Assembly: GCA_003223025.1 (NCBI GenBank)
Contig: QHXR01000003.1
Span: 75,697 to 139,696, forward strand
Reading direction: 5' to 3'
Length of the DNA: 64,000 bases
Origin: Acidobacteriota bacterium
GTDB lineage: Bacteria > Acidobacteriota > Blastocatellia > Pyrinomonadales > Pyrinomonadaceae
Shown in pieces: positions 1 through 7,736 of the stretch (the stretch's first letter is position 1; the number at the start of each line of letters is the position of its first letter). Made by a program: the position numbers and the translations under genes. The notes beneath the pieces were generated by a model. That model did no database searches. It worked only from the letters and a program-made list of their open reading frames with translations, and had not been told where the DNA came from.

Positions 1-1
1 T

Positions 2-220
2 TACCCGATGTGGCTGCCCGATAGCCGCCGGATGCTTTTCGCGTCCAGAGGCGGGATCTCGGTTGTCGATATCGAATCGAAGAAGATTACGGAGATCGCT
101 CGACTTCCGGAAGGTGAAATGACCGGACTCGGAATCAGTGATGACGGGACGTTGATCTATTACGTCGTCGATGAAGAAGAGGCTGATATCTGGATGCTCG
201 ACGCCGCCCCGCCACGCTGA
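2..220 (+). CDS. C-terminal end of a TolB/PD40-like beta-propeller protein (partial)
   Basis: The reading frame is open from the first complete codon of the window to a TGA at 218-220, so only about 72 C-terminal residues are visible. The residues include LPDSRRMLFASRGGISVVD and LGISDDGTLIYYV, which are the short beta-strand repeats (xSPDGxxIxF-like) of TolB/PD40 propeller blades. Such propellers occur as extracytoplasmic binding modules or as sensor halves of serine/threonine kinases and peptidases. The upstream domains lie outside the window, so the full function cannot be stated. The start is missing; the ATG at position 8 is internal. Confidence 0.6.
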   Translation, partial: YPMWLPDSRRMLFASRGGISVVDIESKKITEIARLPEGEMTGLGISDDGTLIYYVVDEEEADIWMLDAAPPR

Positions 221-303
221 TCCCGGATTTCACTTCCTGCCAAATCTGCCGCGAACTTTTCGGACTTCTCCATCGTCTACGGTAGTATAGTCCCTGAATT
301 CAT

Positions 304-1704
304 ATGCTTAGATTCTTCAACACATTGTCACATCAGGTCGAAGAGTTCCACACGATCGAAGAAGGAAAGGTCCGGATGTACATTTGCGGGCCGACGGTCT
401 GGAATTTTGCGCACATTGGGAACTTTCGGACCTTTACGTTCGGCGATGTTTTGCGCAGATATCTCAAGTTCAAGGGATACGAAGTCACGCACGTTTTTAA
501 TCTCACCGATATCGATGACAGGATCATAAACGAAGCTTCGAAGCGACACATCAGTATCGACGAATTCACGGCTCCGTTCATCAACGCGTTCTGGGAAGAT
601 TTTGATGCGCTCGGAATGGAACGGCCGGAAGTAACGCCTCGTGCGACGCATCACATTCCGGAGATGATCGACATCATCGCGAAGCTTCTCGAAAACGGAA
701 AGGCGTACGAGTCCGAAGGCTCTATCTATTACCGCATCTCAGCGTTTCCAGAATACGGAAAACTGTCGCGGATAAGTTTCTCGGGCAACATCGCCGGTGC
801 AAGCGAACGCATCGACACCGACAAGTACGAAAAGGAAGACGCACGCGACTTTGCACTTTGGAAACCCGTGGCCGAAGGCGAAGAGCCGGGTTGGGAAGCC
901 CCGTTTGGACGCGGACGTCCGGGATGGCATATCGAGTGCTCGGCCATGTCGATGAAATATCTCGGCGAGACGTTCGATCTTCACGCCGGCGGCATGGATC
1001 TACAGTTTCCGCATCACGAGAATGAGATCGCGCAGTCGGAAGGTGCGACGGGAAAATTGTTTGCTCGCTATTGGATCCACAGTGAATTTCTGAAGATCGA
1101 CGACGTGACAATGTCGAAGTCGAAGGGAAACTTCTTCACGTTTCGCGATCTTCGTGAGCAGGGTTATTCGGCGCTGGCCATTCGCTATCTGTTATTGAGC
1201 GTGCCGACGCGAAAGCAGTTGAATTTCACGTTCGAAGGATTGCAAGGAGCAGAGTCGACGGTCGAGAGACTGCGAAATTTTCGTTCGCTCGTCACGGAGG
1301 CAAAAACGCCTGAAGGTTCGAATCAGGAAGTCGCGGCTCTGGTCACAAAGGCACTTACTGACTTCGAAGCGGCGATGGATGACGATTTCAATACCGCTGC
1401 GGCGCTCGCTTCGATCCACGATCTGGTTCGCGAGATCAATATCGTCATGACCGGCGAAGGCTTGTTGTCGAAAGACCGCGACGCAGTTTTGGATGCTATC
1501 GCGAAGTTCGATTCGGTGCTCGGGATATTTGGTTCGTCTGACAGGGGCTCGCTTGATGCAGAGATTGAAATTTTGGTTGAAGAGCGTGAAGAAGCCCGCC
1601 GTCAGCGAAACTTTGCGCGATCCGATGAGATCAGAGGTGAGTTAGCTGCTCAAGGAATTGTTCTCGAGGATACGAAGGATGGTGTCAGGTGGAAGAGGAA
1701 GTGA
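304..1704 (+). CDS. cysS: Cysteinyl-tRNA synthetase
   Basis: Class I aminoacyl-tRNA synthetase that charges tRNA-Cys with cysteine in the cytoplasm. The 466-residue length is normal for the family. The HIGH-type motif is HIGN at residues 37-40, directly after CGPTVWNFA. The KMSKS-type loop is TMSKS at 269-273, so its first Lys is replaced by Thr. The zinc site that discriminates cysteine can be traced as C28, C212, H237 and E241. The C-terminal third is the helical anticodon-binding DALR region. No clear Shine-Dalgarno is seen before ATG 304, but the family N-terminus starts here. The TGA stop codon lies inside the first unit of a heptanucleotide repeat array. The downstream glycosyltransferase is convergent. 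Confidence 0.97.
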   Translation: MLRFFNTLSHQVEEFHTIEEGKVRMYICGPTVWNFAHIGNFRTFTFGDVLRRYLKFKGYEVTHVFNLTDIDDRIINEASKRHISIDEFTAPFINAFWEDFDALGMERPEVTPRATHHIPEMIDIIAKLLENGKAYESEGSIYYRISAFPEYGKLSRISFSGNIAGASERIDTDKYEKEDARDFALWKPVAEGEEPGWEAPFGRGRPGWHIECSAMSMKYLGETFDLHAGGMDLQFPHHENEIAQSEGATGKLFARYWIHSEFLKIDDVTMSKSKGNFFTFRDLREQGYSALAIRYLLLSVPTRKQLNFTFEGLQGAESTVERLRNFRSLVTEAKTPEGSNQEVAALVTKALTDFEAAMDDDFNTAAALASIHDLVREINIVMTGEGLLSKDRDAVLDAIAKFDSVLGIFGSSDRGSLDAEIEILVEEREEARRQRNFARSDEIRGELAAQGIVLEDTKDGVRWKRK

Positions 1705-1774
1705 GAAGTGAGAAGTGAGAAGTGAGAAGTGAGAAGTGAGAAGTGAGAAGTGAGAAGTGAGAAGTGAGAAGTGA
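1698..1774. repeat. Perfect heptanucleotide tandem array, 11 x GAAGTGA
   Basis: Eleven uninterrupted copies of GAAGTGA run from 1698 to 1774. The cysS stop codon (1702-1704) is part of the first copy. It is the most regular of several period-7 arrays in this window and is followed immediately by a long inverted repeat. Confidence 0.95.
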
Positions 1775-1775
1775 G

Positions 1776-1953
1776 AAAGGTCACGAGAGCTGTGAGTAAG
1801 AGCGGGGGCGAGCCCGCCTTCCTGACCTGCGAATGTGAGCTGTGAATTTTGAGAAGTGAATCGATACTTAAAACGAATGTCGAAAGTGAATCACATTCGC
1901 AGGTCAGGAAGGCGGGCTCGCCCCCGCTCTTACTCACAGCTCTCGTGACCTTT
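1776..1953. repeat. 63-bp perfect inverted repeat between convergent genes
   Basis: The left arm is 1776-1838 and the right arm is 1891-1953; each is the exact reverse complement of the other over 63 bases, with a 52-base loop. Beyond the arms the match continues with a one-base bulge. The structure sits between convergent cysS and the glycosyltransferase gene and could act as a bidirectional transcription barrier. The last codons of the glycosyltransferase, encoding KGHESCE, lie in the right arm. Confidence 0.9.
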
Positions 1954-3453
1954 TCTCATCTCCAACCAAAAAACCGTCGTCGAATCGAACCTAGTCCCGT
2001 CACGCGGACACGCCACATACCCAAGTTTTTCGAATGAGCTGATGATCGGCGCGTCCTCACCATCCACCGACGTCCGGAACGCCACCCATAACTTTTCATC
2101 CTTTATGTCTTCCAAAGGAACCGTCCGAACTTTGTCGAATCCGCGAGGCAGGAAATAGCTCTCATCATCCGTTCGAACGTCCACGCCCTTCACAACGCTC
2201 ACCTTGAACTGATCAGAATCGCGAAGCGCGAACCACAAGTGATACGCGACGAGATTCTCAAACGAGTAAACATTGAGCGGTTCTCTCTTTCTAATTTCAC
2301 CCGCCACATCATTCCATGCACACCAAACATATCGCGGCGAAGGCCGCATTGCTTGAAGGACAAACGCGGACGCGCAAAAAAGTAGGAGCAACGTTACTGC
2401 ACCGGTGCGCACGAAAGCCACCGGTATTCGAGTAACGAAGTATGCAAGCAGAATCGCCGCCGGTGCGTAGATCACGATCAAGTGCCGCGTTCCCCAAACC
2501 GAATGCGGCAATATCCAACTCGCGACAAATGCTGCAGCGGCGGGCACGATGGCGAAGAGCGCGAGCAGCCCGACAACCTGTTTGTCATCCTCGCGTTTCG
2601 GGCTGACGAAAAAGAAAGTGATCGCGATGAAAAGTATGAGGACGATCGGAATCGACACCCAGTAGATCGACGCCGGCTCAACATTGCTCGCCTGAAAGTA
2701 GAACGGTTCCGTTAGATCAAAGACGAACGTGAGCATCTCACGCGGTCCCGGGCGGGTCATCCAACTAATGTTCTGACCAACATCCGAACCGGCCTCGGCG
2801 GCTTTCAACACGGCGATCATCCATGGAACAAATGCGACGACAAGCACGCCGACCATCGTCAGCATCCGGCGCCACTTTATGAGTTGGAACGCGAGGAGCG
2901 CGACGATCTCGGCTCCGACAACGAGCCATCCAAAATAATGTGTGTAGACGAGAAAGAGATTGACGATCAGCAGCCAGGCGAAACTTTTTCCGCGATTGAA
3001 ATATCTCGCAAAAAGCCAGAGCGACACGAGCGATAGAAACATCAGCATCGTGTACATCCTTACCGTCTGTGTGTATTTGATCAGCGATCCATTTACGGCG
3101 AGCATGACGAGAGCAAGAAGCGCTACCGCATTCGATAGTTTGAGCTCTTTGCAAAGATACAAGAACGGAACGATCGCGAGTGTGGAAAACAAGACGGAAA
3201 GTAGCCGAAGCCAAAAAACACTTTCGCCGCCGATGCCGATCCAGACTTTCAACACCGCATAGAAGAGCGGCGGATGGATCAGGTCCTGAGCGACGAACCA
3301 GAAGAGCGAGTTCCAGTCGTGCTCGGCCGCATGCACGCTGAAGATCTCATCGAACCACAGGCACGCCGCGTCCAGATGCCACACTCTTACGGCGACATAA
3401 AGTATCGCCAGAACGGCGAACATGATCGTTGAGTTTCGAAGCATCCGTTGCAC
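1930..3453 (-). CDS. GT39/ArnT-like integral membrane glycosyltransferase
   Basis: A 507-residue polytopic membrane protein with about ten or more hydrophobic segments followed by a soluble C-terminal region of roughly 120 residues. The first periplasmic loop has the acidic WFDEIFS motif (D35, E36) and the following HPPLFY motif (H60). These are typical of GT-C glycosyltransferases of the PMT/ArnT class, which take sugars from polyprenyl-phosphate donors and act on the outer face of the inner membrane. Acceptor and sugar cannot be read from sequence. A second possible start, MLRNS, lies three codons in. The C-terminus is encoded inside a long inverted repeat, so the natural end may have been changed by repeat insertion. 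Confidence 0.8.
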   Translation of the reverse strand: MQRMLRNSTIMFAVLAILYVAVRVWHLDAACLWFDEIFSVHAAEHDWNSLFWFVAQDLIHPPLFYAVLKVWIGIGGESVFWLRLLSVLFSTLAIVPFLYLCKELKLSNAVALLALVMLAVNGSLIKYTQTVRMYTMLMFLSLVSLWLFARYFNRGKSFAWLLIVNLFLVYTHYFGWLVVGAEIVALLAFQLIKWRRMLTMVGVLVVAFVPWMIAVLKAAEAGSDVGQNISWMTRPGPREMLTFVFDLTEPFYFQASNVEPASIYWVSIPIVLILFIAITFFFVSPKREDDKQVVGLLALFAIVPAAAAFVASWILPHSVWGTRHLIVIYAPAAILLAYFVTRIPVAFVRTGAVTLLLLFCASAFVLQAMRPSPRYVWCAWNDVAGEIRKREPLNVYSFENLVAYHLWFALRDSDQFKVSVVKGVDVRTDDESYFLPRGFDKVRTVPLEDIKDEKLWVAFRTSVDGEDAPIISSFEKLGYVACPRDGTRFDSTTVFWLEMRKGHESCE

Positions 3454-3466
3454 GATACTAGATCAA

Positions 3467-3547
3467 ACTGTCCACTTAAAACTAATCACTATCCACTGAA
3501 GAAAACAGATCTCTCCAGCGGATAGTGATTAGTCTTCAGTGGATAGT
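3467..3547. repeat. Paired inverted ACT-type heptad arrays
   Basis: On the plus strand five heptads run from 3467 to 3501: ACTGTCC, ACTTAAA, ACTAATC, ACTATCC, ACTGAAG. On the minus strand four run from 3547 back to 3520: ACTATCC, ACTGAAG, ACTAATC, ACTATCC. The two arrays face each other across an 18-base gap and can fold into alternative hairpins, for example 3481-3494 with 3520-3533 (14 perfect pairs). The right array ends at the base before the cysteine dioxygenase stop codon. Confidence 0.9.
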
Positions 3548-4123
3548 TCAGAGGCGGACACCGTCGCACAGTTCTCCATCGATGCTGGTATAGAAAAGCT
3601 TGACGTCTTTGAATGTGTCGGTGTCGCGACAGTATGAGAGACAGTGGTCGTACGGTTTCGAATAGATGTGGAGACTGACAGCGCGGTCGTCGTATTCCGG
3701 AAGATTGAGAATCTGATGGATCGGCTCTTCGAGCTCAACCTTGGTCGCCAGACAGTCAGCGAGTTCAAACGAATCGGTTTCGCGAAGCCTGCAATAACCT
3801 TTTGCCTCGTCCATCGCCTCGACCGCGAAATTTTGACCTTTCAGTCTTCCGATCGGAACCGTCATCCAACATCGCTGTTCGCAATGATTGTGAACTCTCG
3901 AAACCTGGCCGCGATCCCAACAGATCGCCATCAATTCAAACCGTTCGTCTCTGTAGACTAGATTGCGTGTGTAGAAGTCCGGGCTCCAGAAGAGATATTT
4001 TTGGATCGAGTCAACGTCGACCGGATTCTCGCTGAGGTAATCGTAAACGGGTTCGCAGATGAATCGTTCGTCGGGTATTTCCCGGAGGCCGCGTACAAGG
4101 TTGTCGATGGAAACTCTACTCAT
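3548..4123 (-). CDS. cdo: Cysteine dioxygenase family protein
   Basis: Non-heme iron enzyme of the cupin fold that oxidises cysteine to cysteine sulfinate in the cytoplasm. The 191-residue protein has the iron ligands H78 and H80 in VHNHCEQRC and the third histidine H136 in EPIHQILN. C85 and Y154 (LHIYSKPYDHC) align with the Cys93-Tyr157 pair that forms a thioether cofactor in mammalian enzymes; many bacterial homologues are reported to lack that cysteine. A cysteine substrate is therefore likely, although related thiol dioxygenases use 3-mercaptopropionate. It lies in the same orientation as, and upstream of, the GT39-like gene, separated by facing heptad arrays. ATG 4123 starts MSRVSID. Confidence 0.85.
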   Translation of the reverse strand: MSRVSIDNLVRGLREIPDERFICEPVYDYLSENPVDVDSIQKYLFWSPDFYTRNLVYRDERFELMAICWDRGQVSRVHNHCEQRCWMTVPIGRLKGQNFAVEAMDEAKGYCRLRETDSFELADCLATKVELEEPIHQILNLPEYDDRAVSLHIYSKPYDHCLSYCRDTDTFKDVKLFYTSIDGELCDGVRL

Positions 4124-4201
4124 TTATTACAGAACACACATCCACGTTTTGACGAAAGTTTAAGATCAAAGCAATTCCCAGTCTAGTCACGAAGGTGTCT
4201 T

Positions 4202-4343
4202 TGCTCCGTTAGGAGCGAAATGTTTGTAGTATCGGACGTGTTACCGATTCCGCTCCGTTAGGTGCGGAATGTTTGTCTCGCTCCTCTGGAGCGATCGTCT
4301 CGTTGTCGCGTGACACTACAAACATTTCGCTCCTAGCGGAGCA
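4202..4343. repeat. REP-like cluster of GCTCC-N4-GGAGC hairpins
   Basis: A 29-base arm at 4202-4230 (hairpin GCTCCGTTAGGAGC followed by GAAATGTTTGTAGT) is repeated in inverse orientation at 4315-4343 with one mismatch. Between them are two diverged copies near 4250-4275 (GCTCCGTTAGGTGCGGAATG) and 4278-4293 (GCTCCTCTGGAGC). The same element occurs at 15041-15170. It lies between two genes of the same strand (dsbD and cdo). Confidence 0.85.
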
Positions 4344-4388
4344 AGATCTCGCGTCGCTCGTCGAGGTCGAGGGGATCATTCGTTCGAT

Positions 4389-6317
4389 CTACGGCCCTCG
4401 CGATCTTTTCAAAAACTCAATGAACTCTTTCGAATCACGGGACAACCCCGGAAATGTCGCGACTGATTTTCCTTCCGCATCGAAAACCGCATAGAAAGGT
4501 AAGGCAACCGTTTGAAAATTATCCTGTTGGAACTGCTGCTGACGTTCGTAAACTTCGCCATCGCCATCCGTATAAAGGCTCACCAAAACAAACTTGTCCA
4601 TCTCCGTCCGGACTTCGGGAAGCACGAACATGTTCGCTTCCATCCAACGGCAGTTAGTGCACGTGTAGCCGGTGAAGTCGACGAAGACTTTTTTGTTCTC
4701 GGCCTTCGCGCGTTTCACTGCCCCATCGAAATCATTCGTCATCCATGCAATCTCTTCGTTCGGATTTCCGAGAATGTTGAGTGAAGATTTTGAATTCTTC
4801 GGCGGCAGAAACGACTCCAGCTCGCCCAGCTTTCTCCCCAGAATTCCAGTCGTCAGATATATACAAAACGCAAAGAACAGCGCGGCGACGACGACTCGCA
4901 TCGGCGTGATCTTTTTCACCGGCGAATCGTGGCGGAACTTGAAAAGTCCCAACACGTACGCGACGATCGCGAGACCGATGATCACCCAGATCATCAACAC
5001 CAACTCGCGTGTGAAGATCTTTCCGTAATTCAAAACTCCCGATTCGTTCAGGCCGGCTCCCCAGACGAGATCGACGTTCGACAGGAATTTCATTGCCGCC
5101 GCGATCTCGAGAAATCCCATCACGACCTTGACGGAGTTCAGCCATCCGCCGGATTTCGGTAGCGAATGCAGCAGCCGTGGTGCGATCGCGAGAACGAAGA
5201 ACGGTAGAGCGAACACGATCGAGAACGCGAGCATGCCGAGCAGCGGCATTTTCCAATCACCCTGCGCGGTCGAAACAAGAAGGCTGCCGATGAATGGCGA
5301 CGTGCACGTGAACGAAGTCAGCGTAAACGTCAGTCCCATTAATAGTGCGCCGAGATACGCACTTCCCTTTCCTTCTTCGCTCCGCGTGATCGAGTCAAGC
5401 TTCGTGAGCAGACTCGACGGGATCGAGATCTCATAAAAACCAAAAAGATTGAATGCGAAAAATATAAACAGCGCACCGATGAAAAGATTGACCCACGGAT
5501 TCGCGGCGAACAGGTTTATTCCCGCAGCGCCAAAAAGAACCGCGAGCAACATCCCGAGAATCGAGAATGTCGCGATGATTCCGACCGAATAAACCGTCGC
5601 GAGTTTGATCGTGCGTTTATGATCACCGTCCGAGTGTTTCAGAAAATACGAAACGGTGATCGGAATCATCGGAAAGACACACGGCGTCAGAAGCGAGATC
5701 AACCCGAAGCTCACCGCGAGCCAAAGGAATGACCACAAATCGGTAGGGGTCTGAGTCGTTTGTAGATTTGCGGTCGGACTGGAAACTGGTGACTGAGTAC
5801 TCGCGACTGGTTTCTTTACATCTTCTTCGCCCTTAAAAGAAACTCGTTTTGTCCGAGGCGGCAAACAGAACGTGTCGTTGCAGAGTTGGAAGCGAACATC
5901 GAAAGCGACATCGTAATCTCCGATCTCACTAGTCGCCTTGAACTTGAAGCTGAATAAGGCCCGGTCTTTGAAATAGCGCGTCTCTAACGGTTTTCCGCTT
6001 ACAGTAAAATTCGAATCAGGCCCAATGATTGGTTTTGCCGAACGTATATCACCAAGGATCTCAAGCGGACGACCTTCAGCAGAGACGATTCGAGTCGCGA
6101 TGGGACCGCCGTCGGGTTGATCGAGCGCATAGAGATGCCAGCCGGGTTCGATCGATACATTCAGCTTGGCGGCATATTCCTCTCCGGGAAGAATCGTTCT
6201 GCCTTGAGCGTTCGACTCAAGGCTCCACTTCGTCGGATTCTGAGCGAAAGCGGCGATCGGAACTAGCAGGACCAGAAAAATTAACTTTATGAAGGCGTAC
6301 CGCATGGTTGAAATCAA
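4389..6317 (-). CDS. dsbD: Thiol:disulfide interchange protein DsbD
   Basis: Inner-membrane electron shuttle that passes reducing power from cytoplasmic thioredoxin to periplasmic thiol proteins. All three parts are present in 642 residues. There is a signal peptide (1-26), then an N-terminal periplasmic DsbD-alpha domain with the cysteine pair C146/C151 (LCNDTFCLPP). About eight membrane helices follow (about 195-495), with C213 in LLTPCVFPM and C338 in SFTCTSPF. The C-terminal thioredoxin-like domain carries CTNC at C553/C556. The linker at about residues 168-190, rich in Pro, Ser and Thr, is encoded by a degenerate heptad repeat. It is transcribed divergently from the pyruvate dehydrogenase operon. 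Full length and all redox cysteines indicate an active protein. Confidence 0.95.
   Translation of the reverse strand: MISTMRYAFIKLIFLVLLVPIAAFAQNPTKWSLESNAQGRTILPGEEYAAKLNVSIEPGWHLYALDQPDGGPIATRIVSAEGRPLEILGDIRSAKPIIGPDSNFTVSGKPLETRYFKDRALFSFKFKATSEIGDYDVAFDVRFQLCNDTFCLPPRTKRVSFKGEEDVKKPVASTQSPVSSPTANLQTTQTPTDLWSFLWLAVSFGLISLLTPCVFPMIPITVSYFLKHSDGDHKRTIKLATVYSVGIIATFSILGMLLAVLFGAAGINLFAANPWVNLFIGALFIFFAFNLFGFYEISIPSSLLTKLDSITRSEEGKGSAYLGALLMGLTFTLTSFTCTSPFIGSLLVSTAQGDWKMPLLGMLAFSIVFALPFFVLAIAPRLLHSLPKSGGWLNSVKVVMGFLEIAAAMKFLSNVDLVWGAGLNESGVLNYGKIFTRELVLMIWVIIGLAIVAYVLGLFKFRHDSPVKKITPMRVVVAALFFAFCIYLTTGILGRKLGELESFLPPKNSKSSLNILGNPNEEIAWMTNDFDGAVKRAKAENKKVFVDFTGYTCTNCRWMEANMFVLPEVRTEMDKFVLVSLYTDGDGEVYERQQQFQQDNFQTVALPFYAVFDAEGKSVATFPGLSRDSKEFIEFLKRSRGP
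5778..5812. repeat. ACT-type heptad array inside the dsbD linker
   Basis: Five heptads in register on the plus strand: ACTGGAA, ACTGGTG, ACTGAGT, ACTCGCG, ACTGGTT. They encode, on the minus strand, the Pro/Ser-rich linker between the first periplasmic domain and the membrane domain of DsbD. The stretch matches the intergenic array at 38325-38352 and its left flank in 32 of 37 bases. Confidence 0.85.
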
Positions 6318-6375
6318 TCTATCATACGCGGATTTACGGACATAGGTTGCCCGCGGGACTCAAACAAAATGTGTT

Positions 6376-6405
6376 TTGCACAAACAAACGACGCTCGCTT
6401 ATAAT
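6376..6405 (+). promoter_or_regulatory. Predicted housekeeping promoter for pdhA
   Basis: TTGCAC at 6376-6381 and TATAAT at 6400-6405, separated by 18 bases, lie in the divergent gap between dsbD and pdhA. Transcription would begin near 6412, giving a leader of about 50 bases before the TTG start at 6461. This supports the downstream start, because longer open frames begin upstream of the promoter. Confidence 0.5.
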
Positions 6406-6448
6406 CTTTTTTCACGGACATGAGCGATTTTCTGTCTGTATTTGGTAC

Positions 6449-6453
6449 GGAGG
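6449..6453 (+). promoter_or_regulatory. Ribosome binding site deciding the TTG start of pdhA
   Basis: GGAGG lies seven bases before TTG 6461. The frame is open upstream to an ATG at 6308, but that ATG has no such site and lies before the promoter, so TTG is preferred. Confidence 0.65.
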
Positions 6454-6460
6454 AAGAATT

Positions 6461-7582
6461 TTGGCAAAGACAGCAACAAGCCGAAAAGCAGAGACAAAGA
6501 CAAAAGCTGCACCGGCTGACGGTTCCAAGACATCAACAAAGAACGGCAATGTGGATTTCGCCGTCGTTGAGCTCGCGAAGGCCGAGTATCAAAAACGTCG
6601 CAAGTCTCAACTCGAGGCAATAAAGAAAACCGACAAGAAGACCCTTCGGGCGATGCTCTACGAGATGGTCCTCGGCCGACGCTTCGAAGAGAAGTGCGCC
6701 GAAGTTTATCGCATGGGTAAGATCGGCGGATTTTGTCATCTGTATATCGGTCAGGAAGCCATCGCCGTGGGTTCGATGATGGCGCTTGAATCTACTGACA
6801 CAGTCATCACTGCATATCGCGATCACGTCCAGGCGATGATCAAGGGAATTACGCCTGAAGCCGTGATGGCCGAGCTTTACGGAAAGGAAGGCGGCTGCGT
6901 AAAAGGCAAAGGCGGATCGATGCACATGTTCTCAAAGGAGCACGGCTTCTACGGCGGACATGGGATCGTCGGCGGTCAGATCGGTGTCGGAACCGGAATG
7001 GCGTACGCCGCGAAATATCAGAAGACGGGCCAGGTCACTTTGTGCTTCTTCGGTGAAGCCGCGGTCAATCAGGGGATCTTTCATGAGTCGCTTAATATGG
7101 CGCAGCTCTGGAAGCTTCCGATCGTTTACATCTGCGAAAACAACCAGTATGGAATGGGAACCTCGCAGGAGCGAGCGATGAGCACACGCAACATCGCGAA
7201 GAAGGCGGAAGCTTTTGAGATGGCGAACGAGTTCGTCGACGGCATGGATGTCATGGCGGTTCGCGATGCATCGATCCGTGCGATCGAGCGTGCCCGAAAA
7301 AAGAGCGAACCGACTCTGCTTGAAATTCGTGCTTACCGATTCATGGGGCACTCGATGTCGGATCCCGGAAATTATCGAACGCGTGAAGAGATCGCGAAGT
7401 ACCAGGAACGCGATCCGATCGTCCTGTTCAAAGATAGTTTGAAAGAATCCGGTGTAATGACGGATAAGGATTTTGAAAAGATCGAACAGGAAGCGATGGA
7501 CGCGACCGAGAAAGCGATCAAGTTCGCTGACGAGAGTCCGTATCCGAATGAGAGCGAGCTTCTGAGCGACGTTTACGCGTAG
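6461..7582 (+). CDS. pdhA: Pyruvate dehydrogenase E1 component, alpha subunit
   Basis: Thiamine-diphosphate-dependent E1 alpha of the pyruvate dehydrogenase complex, which decarboxylates pyruvate and passes the acetyl group to the lipoyl arm of E2. From the TTG start it is 373 residues, beginning AKTATSRKAETKT, a Lys/Thr/Ala-rich tail. The phosphate-loop and active-site region (SMHMFSKEHGFYGGHGIVG) and the ThDP/Mg motif (GEAAVNQG, then ENNQYGMGTS) are clear. The usual GDG of the ThDP fold reads GEA, an Asp-to-Glu change at a metal-binding position. It heads an operon with pdhB, a GIY-YIG-like gene and pdhC; no E3 (lpd) gene is in the window. A branched-chain 2-oxoacid E1 is a less likely alternative. 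Confidence 0.93.
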   Translation: MAKTATSRKAETKTKAAPADGSKTSTKNGNVDFAVVELAKAEYQKRRKSQLEAIKKTDKKTLRAMLYEMVLGRRFEEKCAEVYRMGKIGGFCHLYIGQEAIAVGSMMALESTDTVITAYRDHVQAMIKGITPEAVMAELYGKEGGCVKGKGGSMHMFSKEHGFYGGHGIVGGQIGVGTGMAYAAKYQKTGQVTLCFFGEAAVNQGIFHESLNMAQLWKLPIVYICENNQYGMGTSQERAMSTRNIAKKAEAFEMANEFVDGMDVMAVRDASIRAIERARKKSEPTLLEIRAYRFMGHSMSDPGNYRTREEIAKYQERDPIVLFKDSLKESGVMTDKDFEKIEQEAMDATEKAIKFADESPYPNESELLSDVYA

Positions 7583-7710
7583 TAACGCCGGCGCCAAGCA
7601 GGTAGCGCTGGCGTCCCGCCGGCCGTCGCGAGTGCGTCTCGCACTCGCCTGGAGCTTATGGTATCGCGAGCGGGACGCTCCCGATACAGCCGCCGAGACG
7701 GCGGCGTTAC
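7582..7710. repeat. GC-rich multi-hairpin element between pdhA and pdhB
   Basis: An outer palindrome pairs GTAACGCCG (7582-7590) with CGGCGTTAC (7702-7710). Inside are a hairpin GCGAGTGC/GCACTCGC (7628-7635 with 7641-7648) and a second one whose outer arms are GTATCG/CGATAC (7661-7666 with 7682-7687) enclosing GAGCG-GGA-CGCTC. This cloverleaf-like element fills the gap between two genes that should be co-expressed and resembles a REP/BIME cluster. Confidence 0.75.
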
Positions 7711-7736
7711 ATTTACACGGCGGCTTACATTAATTT

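Noticed and set aside
6308-6460. Longer N-terminus of PdhA from ATG 6308
   Set aside because: That stretch overlaps the predicted promoter, lacks a ribosome binding site and is unlike E1 alpha proteins.
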